From the NCBI RefSeq assembly GCF_000802965.1, contig NZ_JSAK01000010.1:1-64000 (forward strand): 64,000 nucleotides of DNA, written 5' to 3'. Below, piece after piece: positions 9,027-17,950 of this stretch; position 1 is the stretch's first letter, and the number at the start of each line of letters is the position of its first letter. The translations under genes were made by a program, and so were the position numbers. The notes under the pieces are model-generated. The model was not told the DNA's origin. It was given only the letters and a program-made list of their open reading frames with translations, and did not search any database. The stretch is from Pseudomonas fluorescens. GTDB lineage: Bacteria > Pseudomonadota > Gammaproteobacteria > Pseudomonadales > Pseudomonadaceae.

Positions 9027-9387
9027 ATTATTTCTTCCCCCTGCCGCTTATTGAGCAGCGCATGAATAGAAGGCACTTCGGGTACAGAACCCTGGGCCAT
9101 GAGTAATGGCAGTTTTTAGTGACCTGAAGCGAGACACTCTGGTGGTGCTTCGATTGAAATTAAGCCGCAACTAGTTCGTCAGCGGCTATCCCGTTACTGA
9201 ATGACAAATAGCCACTTGCTCAGCCGCCAGGCGCGACAAAAATCAGTATTTACGGGGGTCTGTCGCTAACAAATGAGGTTCACGGCCTATTTTCCGGATG
9301 AGTTTCCACTAATAAGCGGATAGACCCTGTCGGCTACCACGGCATTTAATGAAGGCGTGAATTAGCCCATTGGCCGAGGACTGGGAA
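9027..9387. promoter_or_regulatory. Divergent control region between the porin gene and antA
   Basis: This 361-base gap contains no gene. It must carry the promoters of both flanking transcripts and is the natural place for AntR-type binding sites. I looked for XylS-like half-sites (TGCA then GGNTA) and found a GGATA at about 9317 but no properly spaced TGCA partner, so no operator is claimed. GAGGA at about 9377 is the ribosome site for antA. Confidence 0.5.
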
Positions 9388-10791
9388 ATGACAACTGCAC
9401 GAAGTGTCGAACAGTGGAAAAGTTATATAGAAAGTTGCCTGGACTTCCGCCCAGAAGACGGTATTTATCGCATTGCCCGCGACATGTTTACCGACCCGGA
9501 ACTGTTCGATCTGGAAATGGAACTGATCTTCGAGAAGAACTGGATCTACGCCTGCCACGAAAGCGAGATCGCCAACAATCACGACTTCATGACGATGCGC
9601 GCCGGCCGCCAGCCGCTGATCATCACGCGCGACGGTGAAGGTCGTCTCAACGCCCTGATCAACGCCTGCCAGCACCGCGGCACCACCCTCACCCGCGTCG
9701 GCAAGGGTAACCAGTCGACCTTCACCTGCCCCTTCCATGCCTGGTGCTACAAAAGCGACGGCCGCCTGGTGAAGGTCAAGGCGCCGGGGGAATACCCCGA
9801 AGGTTTCGACAAGGCCACTCGCGGCCTGAAAAAGGCCCGTATCGAAAGCTACAACGGCTTTGTGTTCGTCAGCCTCAACGTGGAAGGCACCGACACCCTG
9901 GAAGACTTCCTCGGTGACGCCAAGGTGTTCTTCGACATGATGGTGGCGCAGTCGCCGACCGGCCAGCTCGAAGTGCTGCCGGGCAAATCGGCCTACACCT
10001 ACGACGGCAACTGGAAACTGCAAAACGAGAACGGTCTGGACGGTTATCACGTCAGCACCGTCCACTACAACTACGTGGCCACCGTTCAGCATCGCCAGCA
10101 GGTCAATGCCGAGAAAGGCCTGACCGCCAGCGACACCCTCGACTACAGCAAGCTGGGCGCGGGCGACAAGGAAACCGATGACGGCTGGTTTGCCTTCCAC
10201 AACGGTCACAGCGTGCTGTTCAGCGATATGCCCAACCCTGCCGTGCGCCCGGGCTACGCCAGCATCATGCCGCGCCTGGTCGAGGAACACGGCCAGGGCA
10301 AGGCCGAGTGGATGATGCACCGCCTGCGCAACCTCAACGTCTACCCGAGCATGTTCTTCCTCGACCAGATCAGCTCGCAGCTGCGGATCATCCGCCCGCT
10401 GGCCTGGAACAAGACCGAGATCAACAGCTTCTGCCTGGGCGTGGTCGGCGAGTCGGACGCGGATCGGGAAAACCGCATTCGTCAGTTCGAAGACTTCTTC
10501 AACGTGTCCGGCATGGGCACCCCCGATGACCTGGTGGAGTTCCGTGAAGCCCAGCGCGGCTTCCAGGCTCGCCTGGAGCGCTGGAGCGATATTTCCCGCG
10601 GCCAGGGCAAGTGGGTCGAAGGCCCGACCCGCAACAGCGAGACCATTGGCATCGCCCCGGCCCTGACCGGCACCGAGTTCACCCATGAAGGCCTGTACGT
10701 CAACCAGCACGCCAACTGGCAGCGCTTTTTGCTTGAAGGCCTGGCGCGCAAAGCGGCCGAACAACAACCGTTGAAACTGCGTGAGGTGTGA
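9388..10791 (+). CDS. antA: Anthranilate 1,2-dioxygenase, large subunit
   Basis: The 467-residue Rieske oxygenase alpha subunit works with AntB and AntC to convert anthranilate to catechol, CO2 and ammonia. The Rieske cluster ligands are C94, H96, C114 and H117 (ACQHRG and CPFHAW). The mononuclear iron site is D218, H221, H226 (DGYHVSTVH). The N-terminus (VEQWKSYIESCLDFRPEDG) matches the AntA type rather than BenA. ATG 9388 has GAGGA upstream and is preferred over the TTG at 9370. antB follows with 2 bases between stop and ATG. Confidence 0.92.
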   Translation: MTTARSVEQWKSYIESCLDFRPEDGIYRIARDMFTDPELFDLEMELIFEKNWIYACHESEIANNHDFMTMRAGRQPLIITRDGEGRLNALINACQHRGTTLTRVGKGNQSTFTCPFHAWCYKSDGRLVKVKAPGEYPEGFDKATRGLKKARIESYNGFVFVSLNVEGTDTLEDFLGDAKVFFDMMVAQSPTGQLEVLPGKSAYTYDGNWKLQNENGLDGYHVSTVHYNYVATVQHRQQVNAEKGLTASDTLDYSKLGAGDKETDDGWFAFHNGHSVLFSDMPNPAVRPGYASIMPRLVEEHGQGKAEWMMHRLRNLNVYPSMFFLDQISSQLRIIRPLAWNKTEINSFCLGVVGESDADRENRIRQFEDFFNVSGMGTPDDLVEFREAQRGFQARLERWSDISRGQGKWVEGPTRNSETIGIAPALTGTEFTHEGLYVNQHANWQRFLLEGLARKAAEQQPLKLREV

Positions 10792-10793
10792 AC

Positions 10794-11285
10794 ATGAATT
10801 CGCAACTGCAATACCGCGTCGAGCAATTTCTTTACCGCAAAGCCGAGGCCTGTGATGCCCAGGACTGGGACACCTACCTGGACATGTTCAGCGACGACAG
10901 CGAATTTCACCTGCCGCAATGGGACTCGGAGCACGTCTACACCACCGACCCGAAAAAAGGCATGTCGCTGATCTATTACCCCAACCGCGGCGGCCTCGAA
11001 GACCGGGTGTTTCGCATTCGCACCGGCAAGGCGGCGTCGACCATTCCGATGCCGCGCACCCTGCATCTGATCAGCAACGTGCGCATCGCGCCGCTGCAGG
11101 ACGATGAACTGGAGGTGCGCGTCAACTGGAGCACCCTCTACTACCGCATGCAAACCGCCGAGCAGTTCTTCGGCCGCGCCACGTACCGTCTGCGCCCCGA
11201 CGGCGAGAGCTGGAAAATCGCCCGCAAACACGTAGTTCTGCTCAACGACACGATCAACTCCGTGCTCGATTTCTACCATCTCTGA
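10794..11285 (+). CDS. antB: Anthranilate 1,2-dioxygenase, small subunit
   Basis: The 163-residue beta subunit has the NTF2/SnoaL-like fold of ring-hydroxylating oxygenases (RVEQFLYRKAEACDAQDWDTYLDMF at the N-terminus; RATYRLRPDGESWKIARKHVVL near the end). It supports the alpha-3 beta-3 assembly and has no metal site. A GTG at 10788 overlapping the antA stop is an alternative start, but other AntB proteins begin at this MNSQLQYR. It is followed by antC after 19 bases. Confidence 0.92.
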   Translation: MNSQLQYRVEQFLYRKAEACDAQDWDTYLDMFSDDSEFHLPQWDSEHVYTTDPKKGMSLIYYPNRGGLEDRVFRIRTGKAASTIPMPRTLHLISNVRIAPLQDDELEVRVNWSTLYYRMQTAEQFFGRATYRLRPDGESWKIARKHVVLLNDTINSVLDFYHL

Positions 11286-11304
11286 ACCCTGCGGATTAAC
11301 GCTC

Positions 11305-12327
11305 ATGACGTACAAGGTCGCCTTCAGTTTCGCCGACGGCAAAACACTCTTCTGCAACGTGCAGAACAATGAAATCCTGCTCGACGCGGCCCTGCGCAGC
11401 GGGATCAAGATTCCGTTGGACTGCCGCGAAGGGGTTTGCGCGACCTGCCAGGGCCGCTGTGAATCCGGGCAGTACACCCAGGACTACGTGGACGATGAAG
11501 CCTTGTCGGCCAGCGACCTGGCCGAGCGCAAGGTGCTGACCTGCCAGACACGCGTGCAGTCCGACGCTGCCTTCTACTTCGACTTCGATTCCAGCCTCTG
11601 CGGCAGCAACGGCCCGAGCAGCCTGCAGGGCACTGTGAGCGAAGTACGGCAAGTCTCCCCGACCACCGCCATCGTGCACGTGGAAGTCGGCGCAGCGGGC
11701 GCGGCGCTGGACTATCTGCCGGGGCAGTACGCTCGCCTGAAAGTACCGGGCACCGAACATCGGCGCTCCTATTCCTTTGCCTGCGCGCCGGGCAGTAGCA
11801 ACCTGCAGTTTCTGATTCGCCTGCTGCCCAGCGGCGTGATGACCGACTACGTGCGCGATCGCTGCCAGGTCGGCGACGTGATCCACATGGAAGCGCCGTT
11901 GGGCGCTTTCTACCTGCGCCATATCGACCGGCCGCTGGTGATGGTGGCCGGCGGCACCGGGTTGTCGGCGTTCCTCGGCATGCTCGATCAGATAGCCGAG
12001 CAGCAAGGCTGCGGTCATCCGGTGCACCTGTATTACGGCGTGCGCGAGGCCGCAGACCTGTGCGAGGTTTCGCGCATCGAGGCCTATGCCGCACGGATCC
12101 CGGGGTTCCGTTTCACGCCCGTGGTCAGCAACCCCAACCCCGACTGGCCGGGCAAGACCGGCTACATCGCCGAACACCTCGAATTGGCCGAAATGCGCGA
12201 CCAGCCGTTCGACCTGTACCTGTGCGGCCCGCCGCCAATGGTCGAGTCGATCAAGGACTGGCGCCAGCAGCATGGCCTGGAGCAAAGCCGCCTTTATCTG
12301 GAGAAGTTCACCGAGAGCAACAGCTGA
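11305..12327 (+). CDS. antC: Anthranilate 1,2-dioxygenase, NADH reductase component
   Basis: The 340-residue electron-transfer component has, in order, a plant-type 2Fe-2S ferredoxin domain (ligands C40, C45, C48, C80), an FAD-binding barrel (RRSYSFA) and an NAD-binding domain (VMVAGGTGLSAFLGML; YLCGPPPMVE). This BenC/AntC layout passes electrons from NADH to the Rieske centre of AntA. It is the third gene of antABC and ends about 100 bases before the transporter genes. Confidence 0.92.
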   Translation: MTYKVAFSFADGKTLFCNVQNNEILLDAALRSGIKIPLDCREGVCATCQGRCESGQYTQDYVDDEALSASDLAERKVLTCQTRVQSDAAFYFDFDSSLCGSNGPSSLQGTVSEVRQVSPTTAIVHVEVGAAGAALDYLPGQYARLKVPGTEHRRSYSFACAPGSSNLQFLIRLLPSGVMTDYVRDRCQVGDVIHMEAPLGAFYLRHIDRPLVMVAGGTGLSAFLGMLDQIAEQQGCGHPVHLYYGVREAADLCEVSRIEAYAARIPGFRFTPVVSNPNPDWPGKTGYIAEHLELAEMRDQPFDLYLCGPPPMVESIKDWRQQHGLEQSRLYLEKFTESNS

Positions 12328-12431
12328 CGCAGCACCCCATAACAACAATCAATCGGCCCGTCCGAACACTGAATCACTGCCCTCATCGACATCTACCGTG
12401 CGTTGGCACGACCTACTTCATAGGCCGCCTC

Positions 12432-13592
12432 ATGAAAAACCTGGTATTGCGTGCATGTCTGGCAACCTCCCTCTGCGCAGCGACGGCTGCCCAGGCCGTG
12501 GAGCCTGTCCGAATCGGCTTCATCACCACCCTCTCCACCCCCGCCGGCTACCTCGGCGAAGACTCGCGTGACGGCTTTCAGCTGGCGATCGATCAGGAAG
12601 GCGGCAAGCTCGGCGGCGTGCCGGTGCAACTCATTGTGGAAGATGATGGCCTGCAACCGGCCAAGGCCAAGCAGATCGCCGACCGCATGAGCCTGGACGG
12701 CATCTCGCTGTACACCGGGGTGATTTTTTCCAACGTGCTGGCGGCCGTGATCAACACCGCCACCAAGGACGGTTTCTACGTCAGCAACAACACAGCGCCC
12801 TCGACCCTGGCCGGTGAAAAGTGCATGGCCAACTATTTTGTCGGCTCCTACCAAAACGACACGCCGCACGAAATGGCCGGTGTTGCGGCCAACGAGCTGG
12901 GCTACAAGAAGATGGTGATCCTGGCGCCCAACTATCAGGGCGGTCGTGACGCACTGGCCGGGTTCAAGCGCACCTTCAAGGGCGAGGTGACTGAGATCTA
13001 CACCAAACTCAACCAGCTGGATTTCTCGGTGGAACTGGCGCGCGTTCGTTCACTGACACCGGATGCGATCTTCCAGTTTCACCCGGGTGGCGGCGGCATC
13101 AACTTTGCCAAGCAATACGGCGGCTCGGGCCTGTCGGCGCAAATCCCGATGGTGGTGCCAGTGTTCTCCATGGATGAACGCATGCTCGCCGCCGTCGGCG
13201 ATGTGGCCAAGGGCACCAACGTCGTCACCCTCTGGAACCCGCAATCGGACAACCCGGCCAACCAGGCCTTCGTCAAAGCCTTCACCGAAAAATACAAGCG
13301 CGCCCCGACGGTGTATGCCGCCCAGACCTACGACACGGCACGGCTGATCGGTGCCGCCCTGAAAACCTCCCAAGGCAACCTGAAAGACCAACCGGCCTTC
13401 CGTGCGGCGATGAAAAACGTCCAGTTCGATTCCATTCGCGGTGACTTCAGCTTCGCCCAGAACCAGCACCCGGTGATCGACTGGTACCTGCTGCAAGTGC
13501 AGACCGGCGCCGACGGCAAGCTGGTCGAAGTGCCGATCAGGACCCTGGCGACCCGCCACGTCGACAGCTACGCCGCTCAATGCTCGATCTGA
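12432..13592 (+). CDS. Branched-chain/aromatic ABC importer, periplasmic binding protein (LivK-type)
   Basis: The 386-residue protein starts at ATG 12432, because MKNLVLRACLATSLCAATAAQA is a clear signal peptide; the longer reading into antC is not credible. The mature part has a Peripla_BP_6 fold (VRIGFITTLSTPAGYLGEDSRDGFQLAIDQEGGKLGGV). Binding proteins of this hydrophobic-amino-acid transporter family also serve aromatic acids. Four matching permease and ATPase genes follow. Location between two aromatic oxygenase modules suggests an aromatic substrate; this is inferred. Confidence 0.88.
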   Translation: MKNLVLRACLATSLCAATAAQAVEPVRIGFITTLSTPAGYLGEDSRDGFQLAIDQEGGKLGGVPVQLIVEDDGLQPAKAKQIADRMSLDGISLYTGVIFSNVLAAVINTATKDGFYVSNNTAPSTLAGEKCMANYFVGSYQNDTPHEMAGVAANELGYKKMVILAPNYQGGRDALAGFKRTFKGEVTEIYTKLNQLDFSVELARVRSLTPDAIFQFHPGGGGINFAKQYGGSGLSAQIPMVVPVFSMDERMLAAVGDVAKGTNVVTLWNPQSDNPANQAFVKAFTEKYKRAPTVYAAQTYDTARLIGAALKTSQGNLKDQPAFRAAMKNVQFDSIRGDFSFAQNQHPVIDWYLLQVQTGADGKLVEVPIRTLATRHVDSYAAQCSI

Positions 13593-13658
13593 CCGGCACC
13601 TGAGCCCTGTCCTCGCCCTGCAGCACCGCTGCGGGGCGTTTTCGTGAGGAACGCAGTC

Positions 13659-14570
13659 ATGTTATTGCTCGAACAAATTCTCAACGGCCTGCAATACAGC
13701 GCCCTGCTGTTTTTGCTGGCCTCAGGCCTGACCCTGATTTTCGGCATCATGGGCGTGATCAACCTGGCCCACGGCGCCTTCTACATGGTCGGCGCGTTCT
13801 GTGCCGCCTACACCGCCATGGCCACCGGGTCGTTCTGGCTGGGTGGCCTGGCCGCGCTGATCGGCTCGGCCTGTTACGGCGCGCTGATTGAAACCGCGAT
13901 CATGCGCCGCCTCTACAATCGCGATCACCTGGATCAGGTGCTGGCGACGTTGGCCGTGGTGTTTTTCAGCAACGAACTGCTGACCCTGATCTTCGGCCGC
14001 AGCCCACCGGCGATGCCCACGCCCGAGTGGTATTCCAGCTTTGTCGAAGTGCTGCCGGGATTGATGTACCCGGTCAGCCGCCTGCTGTTCATCGCCGCAG
14101 GGCTGATCGTGGCGGTCGGCATGTGGCTGCTGATCAACCACACGCGCCTGGGCATGCTGATCCGCGCCGGTGCCGATGACCATGAAATGGTCGGCGCGCT
14201 GGGGGTCAACATCGCCCGGCTGTACACCCTGGTCTTCGTGTTCGGCTGCGTGCTGTGCGGCCTGGCCGGTTTCATGGCGGCACCGCTGCTGTCGGTGGAG
14301 ATCGGCATGGGTGAAAAGATCCTGATCACCACCTTCGTGGTCATCGTCGTCGGCGGTGTCGGCTCGGTGCGCGGCGCGTTGGTGGGAGCCTTGCTGATCG
14401 GCATGGTCGACAGCCTGGGCCGTGCCTACATTCCGCCGCTGCTGGATCAACTGCTGCCCAGCGAAACCAGCGGCACCCTGAGCGCCGGGCTGATTTCCGC
14501 CAGCGCCTACATCGTCATGGCCCTGGTGCTGCTGGTGCGCCCGCGCGGCCTGCTGCCGGCCCGCGCCTGA
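13659..14570 (+). CDS. ABC importer permease, LivH-type
   Basis: The 303-residue inner-membrane protein has about eight hydrophobic helices and the LivH signature near the start (LNGLQYSALLFLLASGLTLIFGIMGVINLAHGAFYMVGAF). ATG 13659 is chosen because GAGGAA lies 8 bases upstream; a GTG at 13644 would include that ribosome site in the coding region. It pairs with the LivM-type permease 10 bases downstream. Confidence 0.9.
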   Translation: MLLLEQILNGLQYSALLFLLASGLTLIFGIMGVINLAHGAFYMVGAFCAAYTAMATGSFWLGGLAALIGSACYGALIETAIMRRLYNRDHLDQVLATLAVVFFSNELLTLIFGRSPPAMPTPEWYSSFVEVLPGLMYPVSRLLFIAAGLIVAVGMWLLINHTRLGMLIRAGADDHEMVGALGVNIARLYTLVFVFGCVLCGLAGFMAAPLLSVEIGMGEKILITTFVVIVVGGVGSVRGALVGALLIGMVDSLGRAYIPPLLDQLLPSETSGTLSAGLISASAYIVMALVLLVRPRGLLPARA

Positions 14571-14580
14571 GGAGAACCCT

Positions 14581-15597
14581 ATGTCACCACGCCTCATCAT
14601 CGACCTTGCGTGCCTGGCGACTTTCGCCTGCATGCCGCTGCTGGCCCACTGGCTGCACGAGCCTTACCTGGTCAGCTTCTTTACCCGCCTCGCCATCTAC
14701 GGAATGGCGGCCATCAGTTTGGACCTGCTGATCGGCAATGGCGCCATGGTCAGTTTCGGCCACGCCGCGTTCTTCAGTCTGGGCGGTTACATCGTCGGCA
14801 TCGTTGCCTTTCACACCTCGCAAGGCATGCCGTTGTGGGGCTGGGAAGGCAGTAACAACGCGCTGGTGGTGTGGCCTCTGGCCTTGCTGGCGTGCGCGCT
14901 GCTTTCGCTGCTGGTGGGTTATCTGTCGCTGCGCACCAGCGGCGTGCAGTTCATCATGATCACATTGGCGTTCGGCCAGATGCTCTACTTCGTGCTCGGC
15001 TCGCTGTCGTTGTACGGCGGTGACGACGGCATATTGCTCAACGAGCGCAATACCCTCGGCGCATTGGATCTGGCTGACGCCAACCACTTCTACTACCTGT
15101 GCGTGGTCTTGCTGGCGGGCTGGTTGCTGCTGTGCCGGCGGCTGGTCAATTCGCGCTTCGGTTTTGTCCTGCGCGGGCTCAAGCAGAGCGAGCGGCGCAG
15201 CGTCAGCCTGGGCCTCAAACCCTTGCGCTATCGCCTGACGGCGTTTGTGATCGCCGGCACCGGCGGTGGCCTTGCGGGGATTCTGTGGGCCAACTACGCG
15301 CTGTTTGTCAGCCCCGACATGGGCGCCTGGCACAAGTCCGGCGAGTTGATGGCGATGGTGATTCTCGGCGGCGTCGGCACCCTGCTCGGCCCACTGCTGG
15401 GCGCGGCCACTTACCTGGGACTTGAACAGGTGCTGAGTCAGTGGACCGAGCACTGGATGCTGATCTTCGGCCCCCTGCTGTTGCTGGTGGTGCTGTTCGG
15501 CAAGAAAGGCGTCTACGGATTGCTGCTCAGCCTGCTGAAACGCAAACCGAAGGTGCTTGCCATCAAACCGAACGCCGCCGTGGAGGCACGCCCATGA
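14581..15597 (+). CDS. ABC importer permease, LivM-type
   Basis: The 338-residue multi-pass protein has the LivM signature (GMAAISLDLLIGNGAMVSFGHAAFFSLGGYIVG) and the coupling-helix region (AGTGGGLAGILWANYALFVSPDMG; MVILGGVGTLLGPLLGA). It ends in a basic cytoplasmic tail. GAGGAG precedes the start at 14581. Its stop overlaps the ATPase start at 15594 in an ATGA arrangement, consistent with translational coupling. Confidence 0.9.
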   Translation: MSPRLIIDLACLATFACMPLLAHWLHEPYLVSFFTRLAIYGMAAISLDLLIGNGAMVSFGHAAFFSLGGYIVGIVAFHTSQGMPLWGWEGSNNALVVWPLALLACALLSLLVGYLSLRTSGVQFIMITLAFGQMLYFVLGSLSLYGGDDGILLNERNTLGALDLADANHFYYLCVVLLAGWLLLCRRLVNSRFGFVLRGLKQSERRSVSLGLKPLRYRLTAFVIAGTGGGLAGILWANYALFVSPDMGAWHKSGELMAMVILGGVGTLLGPLLGAATYLGLEQVLSQWTEHWMLIFGPLLLLVVLFGKKGVYGLLLSLLKRKPKVLAIKPNAAVEARP

Positions 15598-16343
15598 GTG
15601 CACAGCTATCAATTCGGGATCTGCACAAGGCCTTCGGTGCGGTGAAAGCCACCAACGGCGCCAGCCTCGAACTGGCCAAGGGCGAGTTGCACGCCATCAT
15701 CGGTCCCAACGGCGCCGGCAAATCCACGCTGATCGCGCAGATCGCCGGGGAAATTTTCCCCGACCGCGGCCAGATTCACCTCAACGGCCAGGACATCACC
15801 CGCGTACCCGCGTGGCAGCGGCCGCGCCTGGGATTGGCGCGGGCCTTCCAGGTCAGTCAGCTGTATACCGAATTTACCCTGCTGGAAAACGTCGCCCTGG
15901 CCATCGCCGCCCGCGACGGCAAGGCGTTCGGCATGTGGCGTCCGCTGAGCCGCGACACCCGCCTGCTGGAACCGGCGCTGGGCTACTTGCAGCAGGTGGG
16001 CCTGGGCCTTCGCGCGCAAGACCCGGTCCACGAACTTTCCCATGGCGAACGGCGGCAACTGGAGATCGCCCTGGCCCTGGCGCAGGAAGCTTCGGTGCTG
16101 TTGCTCGATGAGCCGATGGCCGGGATGGGCGCCGACGAATCCGCGCGCATGACCGAGCTGCTGCACAGCCTCAAGGGCCGTTACGCGATCCTGCTGGTCG
16201 AGCATGACATGGACGCGGTATTCGCCCTCGCCGACCGCATCACCGTGCTGGTGTACGGCCAGACGGTGCTGACCGGCAGCGTCGAACAAGTGCGCAACGA
16301 TCCGCAAGTGCGGGCCGCATACCTGGGAGAAGAACATGCTTGA
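15594..16343 (+). CDS. ABC importer ATPase, LivG-type
   Basis: The 249-residue ATP-binding subunit has Walker A GPNGAGKST (about residue 38), the signature LSHGERRQLEIA, Walker B VLLLDEPMAGMG and H-loop VEHDMD. The C-terminal YGQTVLTGSVEQVRNDPQVRAAYLGE tail is typical of LivG. The longer upstream reading is out-of-frame overlap with the permease, so ATG 15594 is used. It overlaps the next ATPase gene by 8 bases. Confidence 0.9.
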   Translation: MSAQLSIRDLHKAFGAVKATNGASLELAKGELHAIIGPNGAGKSTLIAQIAGEIFPDRGQIHLNGQDITRVPAWQRPRLGLARAFQVSQLYTEFTLLENVALAIAARDGKAFGMWRPLSRDTRLLEPALGYLQQVGLGLRAQDPVHELSHGERRQLEIALALAQEASVLLLDEPMAGMGADESARMTELLHSLKGRYAILLVEHDMDAVFALADRITVLVYGQTVLTGSVEQVRNDPQVRAAYLGEEHA

Positions 16344-17022
16344 GGTTCAAGGTTTGAAAGCGGGTTATGGCTTGAGCCAGGTGCTGTTCGACATGCACCT
16401 GAGCATCGAGCAGGGCCAGGTGGTATCGCTGATCGGCCGCAACGGCATGGGCAAGACCACCACGGTCAAATCGATCATGGGCTTGCTCAAGCCCAGCGCC
16501 GGCAGCATCCGCATCAACGGCACGGAAATGCGTGGCGCTGCGCCCTATCGCATCGCCAAGGCTGGTCTGGGGTTGGTGCCGGAAGGCCGACGCGCTTTCG
16601 GCACTTTGAGCGTGCGGGAAAATCTGCTGGCCACCGCCACGCGGGGCAAGTGGGATCTGGCGCGGGTCTATGAACTGTTCCCGCGCTTGCTGGAGCGCCA
16701 AGACCAACTGTCACGCACCCTCTCGGGCGGCGAGCAGCAGATGCTGGTGGTCGGCCGCGCACTGTTGACCAACCCCAGCCTGCTGATTCTCGACGAGGCC
16801 ACTGAAGGCCTGGCGCCAATCATTCGCGAGCAGATCTGGAGTTGCCTGGCCACCCTCAAGGCCGAGGGCGAGACGATTCTGGTGATCGACAAGAACCTCA
16901 AGGAAATGGCGCGAGTGGTCGACCGTCACCACATCATCGAGAAGGGGCGCCAGGTCTGGGATGGCACACCGGTGGAGCTGGCGGCTCAACCCGAACTGTC
17001 GCAACGCTACCTGGGAGTGTGA
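16336..17022 (+). CDS. ABC importer ATPase, LivF-type
   Basis: The 228-residue ATPase has Walker A GRNGMGKTT, the signature LSGGEQQMLVVGRAL, Walker B LLILDEATEGL and a degenerate H-loop, with VIDKNLK where VEHNL is usual. LivG and LivF normally form a heterodimer under the two permeases. This is the last transporter gene and ends 6 bases before the hydrolase at 17029, so the importer and hydrolase are probably on one message. The missing H-loop histidine suggests an asymmetric ATPase pair. Confidence 0.88.
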   Translation: MLEVQGLKAGYGLSQVLFDMHLSIEQGQVVSLIGRNGMGKTTTVKSIMGLLKPSAGSIRINGTEMRGAAPYRIAKAGLGLVPEGRRAFGTLSVRENLLATATRGKWDLARVYELFPRLLERQDQLSRTLSGGEQQMLVVGRALLTNPSLLILDEATEGLAPIIREQIWSCLATLKAEGETILVIDKNLKEMARVVDRHHIIEKGRQVWDGTPVELAAQPELSQRYLGV

Positions 17023-17028
17023 GCGCAC

Positions 17029-17823
17029 ATGGACCTCGATCAGGCTTACAACAACGTCGCAGCCGTGGGCAATTTTCCGCAGATCATGCAGCGCTTTCGC
17101 CAACGCAGCGCCCAGACCTACGCCAACCACGCCTGGCAACGTGACGTGGCGTATGGCAATGCCATGCGCGAGCGTTTCGACTGGTACGCCCAGCCGAATG
17201 TCGGGGCGCCGACGCTGCTGTTCATTCATGGCGGTTACTGGCAGGCCTCGGACAAGGACGACTACGCCTTTATCGCCGAGGGCCTGATCGAGGCCGGCTG
17301 CAATGTCGGGTTGCTGGAGTACACCCTGGCGCCCGAAGCGAGCATGGGCACCATCGTCGGACAGATCGGCAAGGCGCTGGATTATCTGCTGGCGCATCGC
17401 GAATCCTTCAACATCGGTCAACAGGTGGTGCTGTGCGGGCACTCGGCGGGCGGCCATCTGACCGCGCTGTATCGCCGGCATCCGCTGGTGACCCTGGCCA
17501 TGCCGATCAGCGGCCTGATGGAGCTTGACCCCATCAGTCGCTGCTGGCTGAACGACAAGCTGCAACTGAGCGCAGAGGATATCCAGCGCTATAGCCCGCA
17601 ACGGCTGATCGGCGATGGCGCACCGTTGTTGGTGACCGTGGGCGGCGATGAGTTGCCGGAGTTGATCCGCCATTCGCGCGAGTACGCCAGTGCCTGTCGC
17701 GAGGCTGGGCAGGTCGTGAGCCTTGTCGAGCTTGCAGGGTGTCATCACTTTGCGGTGCTGGACGACCTGGCCAGGGTGGATGGTGAACACTTGCGGGCCC
17801 TGCTTGCCCACCTCAAACGTTAG
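17029..17823 (+). CDS. Alpha/beta hydrolase, kynurenine-formamidase-like
   Basis: The 264-residue protein has the HGGYW motif at 67-71, characteristic of arylformamidase-type hydrolases, which cleave N-formylkynurenine to kynurenine. The nucleophile elbow is GHSAGG (S139), with D207 and H240 completing a plausible triad. Bacterial KynB is usually an unrelated cyclase-fold enzyme, so this would be the animal-type fold. Position at the end of the importer genes and next to anthranilate genes fits a role releasing an anthranilate precursor, but a carbamate or lactone hydrolase is equally possible. Confidence 0.75.
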   Translation: MDLDQAYNNVAAVGNFPQIMQRFRQRSAQTYANHAWQRDVAYGNAMRERFDWYAQPNVGAPTLLFIHGGYWQASDKDDYAFIAEGLIEAGCNVGLLEYTLAPEASMGTIVGQIGKALDYLLAHRESFNIGQQVVLCGHSAGGHLTALYRRHPLVTLAMPISGLMELDPISRCWLNDKLQLSAEDIQRYSPQRLIGDGAPLLVTVGGDELPELIRHSREYASACREAGQVVSLVELAGCHHFAVLDDLARVDGEHLRALLAHLKR

Positions 17824-17829
17824 CCTGCC

Positions 17830-17857
17830 TGCAGGAGCGCCCGCTCCTGCAATTCAC
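17830..17857 (+). terminator. Hairpin between hydrolase and second oxygenase module
   Basis: A perfect 9-bp stem (TGCAGGAGC / GCTCCTGCA) with a GCCC loop starts 6 bases after the hydrolase stop. There is no real T tract, so it may be an attenuating or mRNA-end-stabilising hairpin. About 120 bases then precede the reductase, enough for a separate promoter. Confidence 0.5.
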
Positions 17858-17950
17858 TCTCGCCAGAAGTGGATACCAGTTTGCCGTTTGCGGCTTTTTT
17901 GACCCTCTCAGGATTCATACAGTGGCTACGAATTCAGACAGGAATTGCGT

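Noticed and set aside
9346..10767. Long minus-strand open frame (473 residues) opposite antA
   Set aside because: It mirrors a clear Rieske oxygenase gene, has low-complexity composition and no domain; it is a GC-rich codon-bias shadow.
12060..12431. Extended N-terminus of the periplasmic binding protein into antC
   Set aside because: A signal peptide begins at ATG 12432, and the upstream part is an antC shadow.
13722..15612. Long His/Gln-rich minus-strand frames opposite the permease genes
   Set aside because: Composition rich in H, Q, A and D is typical of the antisense of membrane-protein genes; no ribosome sites or domains.
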